Assembly (NCBI GenBank): GCA_005883885.1
Contig: VAYF01000035.1
Location: 5,559-12,978, forward strand
DNA length: 7,420 nucleotides
Reading direction: 5' to 3'
DNA from: Actinomycetota bacterium
Lineage (GTDB): Bacteria; Actinomycetota; UBA4738; HRBIN12
Made by a program: the position numbers and the translations under genes. Shown piece by piece: positions 5,200 to 7,420 of this stretch; the first letter of the stretch is position 1; every line of letters begins with the position of its first letter. The notes beneath the pieces were generated by a model, which saw only the letters and a program-made list of their open reading frames with translations, was not told where the DNA came from and ran no database searches.

Positions 5200-6750
5200 T
5201 CAGTGTCGGAAGTGGCGCGTCCCGGTGAGGATCACCGCCATCCCGTGCGCCTCCGCCGTCGCGAGGACCTCGGGATCTCCCTTCGATCCTCCCGGATGGA
5301 TCACGGCCGTGCAGCCCGCCTCCGCGGCGACCTCCAGCGCATCGGGGAAGGGGAAGAACGCGTCGGAGGCGAGCACAGCGCCCTTCGCGCGGTCCCCGGC
5401 TTTCCTCGCGGCGATCCAGGATGCGTCGACGCGCGACATCTGCCCGGCGCCGATCCCGACCGTCGCGCGATCGCGTACGAACACGATCGTGTTCGACTTG
5501 ACGCGCCAGGCGATCGTCCACGCCAGCGAGAGGTCCTCCCGTTCCTGCGCGGAGGGGTCTCGGGATGACGCCACCTGGAAGTCCGACGGCGACTCCACCA
5601 TCCGGTCGACGTCTTGCACGAGCGCTCCGCCGGGGATCGTCCGGACGTCGAGCCCTGTCGTTCGTTCCAGCGGAGCGCGAACGACCCGCAGGTTGGGCCG
5701 GGTCGCGAACGCCGCGAGCGCGTCATCCGAGTACGCCGGCGCGACGACGACCTCCGTGAACACGTCCCGCATCGCGTCGGCGGCCGACGCGTCACACTCG
5801 CCGTGGAACGCCACGATCCCACCGAAGGCGCTCACACCGTCGCACTCGTACGCGGCCGCGTACGAGGTCGCGCAGGTCTCACGCGCCGCCGCGCCGCAGG
5901 GGTTGTTGTGCTTCACGATGACGCACGCATGCTCGGGGAGCGCGATCGCGAGGTCGTAGGCCGCCCAGGTATCGAGCCAGTTGTTGAACGACATCTCCTT
6001 GCCTTGAAGGACGTCGGCGCCGCCCAGCACGCCTGGGCCACCCACCTCCCGATAGAGCGCGCCGCGTTGGTGCGGGTTCTCGCCGTAACGAAGATCGGAG
6101 ATCTTCGTGAGGGCGAGACCCGCGAACCCCGGCAGCGCGCCGTCGGGCGTTGCTCGCTCCGCGAACCATCGCGCGATCGCGACGTCGTAGGCAGCCGTGT
6201 GGGCGAAGGCCTCGGCCGCGAGCGCGGAACGGGTCGCGAGCGTGAGACCGCCTTCCCGAGCGATCTCGTCGAGCACCGACCCGTAGCGGTCGGCACTGAC
6301 CACGACACAGACCGACTCGAAGTTCTTCGCGGCCGCCCGGATCATGGCCGGGCCGCCGATGTCGATCTTCTCGATCACGTCTTCGTCGGTCGCACCGCTC
6401 GCGACCGTCTCCCGGAAGGGGTAGAGGTTCACGACGACGAGGTCGAAGGGATCGATGCCGTGCTCGCGGAGCTGCGCCACGTGGTCCTCGTTGCGACGAT
6501 CGGCGAGCAGCCCCGCATGGATCTTCGGGTGGAGCGTCTTCACGCGGCCGTCCAGCATCTCCGGCGACCCCGTCACCTCCGCGACCTCGGTGACGTCGAG
6601 GCCGCCGGCACGAAGCGCCGCGGCCGTTCCCCCGCTCGAGACCAACTCGACGTCGAGCTCGCGCAGTCCTTGCGCGAGCTCGACGATCCCCGTCTTGTCG
6701 TAGACCGCGAGCAGCGCCCGACGGATCGGCTGACGCTCCCCCATGCTCAC
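5200..6750 (-). CDS. purH: Bifunctional AICAR formyltransferase / IMP cyclohydrolase
   Basis: Catalyses the last two steps of IMP synthesis: formylation of AICAR with 10-formyl-tetrahydrofolate, then ring closure. Its 516 residues are the family length. The N-terminal cyclohydrolase domain (about 10-150) shows LLAVYDKTG, SSGGTA, RVKTLHPKIHAGLL (69-82) and NLYPF. The transferase domain (about 200-516) shows LRYGENPHQ (220-228), the K280-H281 catalytic pair in VKHNNPCGAA, VSAFGG (306-311), FFPFPD (465-470) and the terminal GTRHFRH. No key residue is missing. The GTG start overlaps the purN stop as GTGA. A strong AGGAGG at 6755-6760 lies 4 bases from this GTG and 10 bases from an in-frame ATG at 6744, which is a real alternative start that would shorten the protein by two residues. 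PurH shares its formyl donor with the adjacent PurN and is fed by the FolD encoded just downstream. Confidence 0.96.
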   Translation of the reverse strand: MSMGERQPIRRALLAVYDKTGIVELAQGLRELDVELVSSGGTAAALRAGGLDVTEVAEVTGSPEMLDGRVKTLHPKIHAGLLADRRNEDHVAQLREHGIDPFDLVVVNLYPFRETVASGATDEDVIEKIDIGGPAMIRAAAKNFESVCVVVSADRYGSVLDEIAREGGLTLATRSALAAEAFAHTAAYDVAIARWFAERATPDGALPGFAGLALTKISDLRYGENPHQRGALYREVGGPGVLGGADVLQGKEMSFNNWLDTWAAYDLAIALPEHACVIVKHNNPCGAAARETCATSYAAAYECDGVSAFGGIVAFHGECDASAADAMRDVFTEVVVAPAYSDDALAAFATRPNLRVVRAPLERTTGLDVRTIPGGALVQDVDRMVESPSDFQVASSRDPSAQEREDLSLAWTIAWRVKSNTIVFVRDRATVGIGAGQMSRVDASWIAARKAGDRAKGAVLASDAFFPFPDALEVAAEAGCTAVIHPGGSKGDPEVLATAEAHGMAVILTGTRHFRH

Positions 6751-7355
6751 GCCCCCTCCTCGACGATGCGAACGCGCCGGCCATCCAACCGCAGCCTTCC
6801 CTCGATCATCGCGCGGACCGCCTGCGGGAGGAGGCGGTGCTCGAGCTCGTGGATCCGCGGTTCCAGGGAATCCCAGTCATCGTCCGGCCGGACCTCGACC
6901 GTTCCCTGGAGCACGATCGGGCCGGAGTCCACTCCTTCATCGACCAGGTGCACGGTGACCCCGGTCACATGGACGCCGTAAGCGAGCGCATCCCGAACAC
7001 CGTGCATGCCGGGGAAGGCCGGAAGGAGCGCCGGATGGACGTTGAGCCACCGACCCTCGTAGACATCGAGCACCCGCTTGCCCAGCACCCGGAGGTAGCC
7101 GGCGCTCACCAGCGCGTCGATGTCTCGGTCGAGGAACAGATCGAGGATCGCCTGATCGAAGCTCTCGCGGTCGGGGAACGAACCCGGTTCGAGGACCACC
7201 GTGGGGATCCCCACTGCTTCGGCACGATCCAGCGCACGGACACCCGGCCGGTCCGACAGCACCAGCGCCAGGTGCGGCCTGATGAACGGATCGTCCATGA
7301 GTGCTTGCAGGTTGGTGCCCGATCCGGAGACCAGGACCGCGATCCGCTCGCTCAT
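6747..7355 (-). CDS. purN: Phosphoribosylglycinamide formyltransferase 1
   Basis: Transfers a formyl group from 10-formyl-tetrahydrofolate to GAR, the third step of purine synthesis; cytoplasmic. From the ATG at 7355 the protein has 202 residues, close to the E. coli enzyme. It opens IAVLVSGSGTNLQAL (5-19), the phosphate-binding loop. The catalytic N105 and H107 lie in NVHPALLPAFPG and D143 in VDEGVDSGPIVLQG; GVHVTGVTVH (127-136) is also typical. The frame stays open for another 60 bases upstream to a TTG, but that segment matches nothing in the family, so the ATG beginning MSERIAVLVSG is preferred. There is no Shine-Dalgarno sequence; TAGCAT ends eight bases before the ATG. This is the first gene of the purN-purH-folD-metF run, and its stop overlaps the purH start. 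Confidence 0.95.
   Translation of the reverse strand: MSERIAVLVSGSGTNLQALMDDPFIRPHLALVLSDRPGVRALDRAEAVGIPTVVLEPGSFPDRESFDQAILDLFLDRDIDALVSAGYLRVLGKRVLDVYEGRWLNVHPALLPAFPGMHGVRDALAYGVHVTGVTVHLVDEGVDSGPIVLQGTVEVRPDDDWDSLEPRIHELEHRLLPQAVRAMIEGRLRLDGRRVRIVEEGA
6755..6760 (-). promoter_or_regulatory. Shine-Dalgarno site of purH, inside the end of purN
   Basis: AGGAGG within a longer purine run on the minus strand, located in the last codons of purN. It should let purH be initiated independently as well as by coupling, in contrast with the folD/metF overlap, which has no such site. Spacing does not settle the choice between GTG at 6750 and ATG at 6744. Confidence 0.65.
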
Positions 7356-7363
7356 GGAGGCGC

Positions 7364-7369
7364 ATGCTA
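7364..7369 (-). promoter_or_regulatory. Candidate -10 box of the purN operon (leaderless geometry)
   Basis: TAGCAT on the minus strand, eight bases before the purN ATG, with no Shine-Dalgarno sequence between. A TTGGGA at 7384-7389 could be a -35, but the 14-base spacer is short. With transcription starting at or next to the ATG there is no room for a purine or folate riboswitch ahead of purN; any control would have to act at the promoter. Confidence 0.45.
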
Positions 7370-7420
7370 CCGCCGAGCCTGGCTCCCAACCGGAGACGGT
7401 AAGCTGGGCCACCAAGGACC

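Noticed and set aside
5614..6981. 455-codon open frame on the plus strand opposite purH/purN
   Set aside because: It mirrors the biased codon use of purH, is dominated by Arg, Val and Asp/Glu without recognisable motifs, and purH is intact with all catalytic motifs on the other strand.
7400..7405. TAAGCT on the plus strand as a promoter for a divergent gene to the right
   Set aside because: No start codon follows at a suitable distance before the window ends, so nothing supports it.
7356..7415. N-terminal extension of purN from a TTG
   Set aside because: The added 20 residues match nothing in the family, TTG is a poor start, and the internal ATG sits exactly at the expected N-terminus behind a TANNNT box.

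Overview
The window is GC-rich chromosomal DNA (about two thirds G+C by eye, nearly all third codon positions G or C). It carries seven complete housekeeping genes and the first 30 codons of an eighth. Frequent GTG starts, 4-base GTGA gene overlaps and TANNNT boxes placed for leaderless mRNAs suggest Actinomycetota. The LDH-type malate dehydrogenase and NAD-type isocitrate dehydrogenase fit a deep-branching class (Thermoleophilia- or Acidimicrobiia-like) better than Streptomyces or Mycobacterium. Chloroflexota cannot be excluded. This placement is inference.

Left part (1-3356), citric acid cycle block: an unrecognised small gene running off the left edge (minus), malate dehydrogenase mdh (minus), an NAD-type isocitrate dehydrogenase (minus) and citrate synthase (plus). 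The last two diverge from a 51-bp region in which each -10 box lies where the other promoter's -35 region would be. Together the three enzymes make oxaloacetate, condense it with acetyl-CoA, and oxidise isocitrate to 2-oxoglutarate; aconitase is not in the window.

Right part (3373-7355), folate one-carbon and purine operon on the minus strand, transcribed purN-purH-folD-metF. PurN and PurH both spend 10-formyl-tetrahydrofolate in purine synthesis. FolD makes that cofactor from methylene-tetrahydrofolate. MetF draws the same methylene-tetrahydrofolate towards methyl-tetrahydrofolate for methionine. purN/purH and folD/metF overlap by four bases; purH and folD are 43 bp apart. The operon converges on citrate synthase across a 16-bp gap.

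I see no mobile element, CRISPR array, tRNA, rRNA, riboswitch or phage gene, and no gene-free stretch above 300 bases. The points worth a second look are the repeated leaderless-type promoter geometry, a possible 8-codon leader ORF overlapping mdh, the overlapping divergent promoters, and non-canonical cofactor-site residues in isocitrate dehydrogenase, FolD and especially MetF. I found no convincing new multi-gene system.
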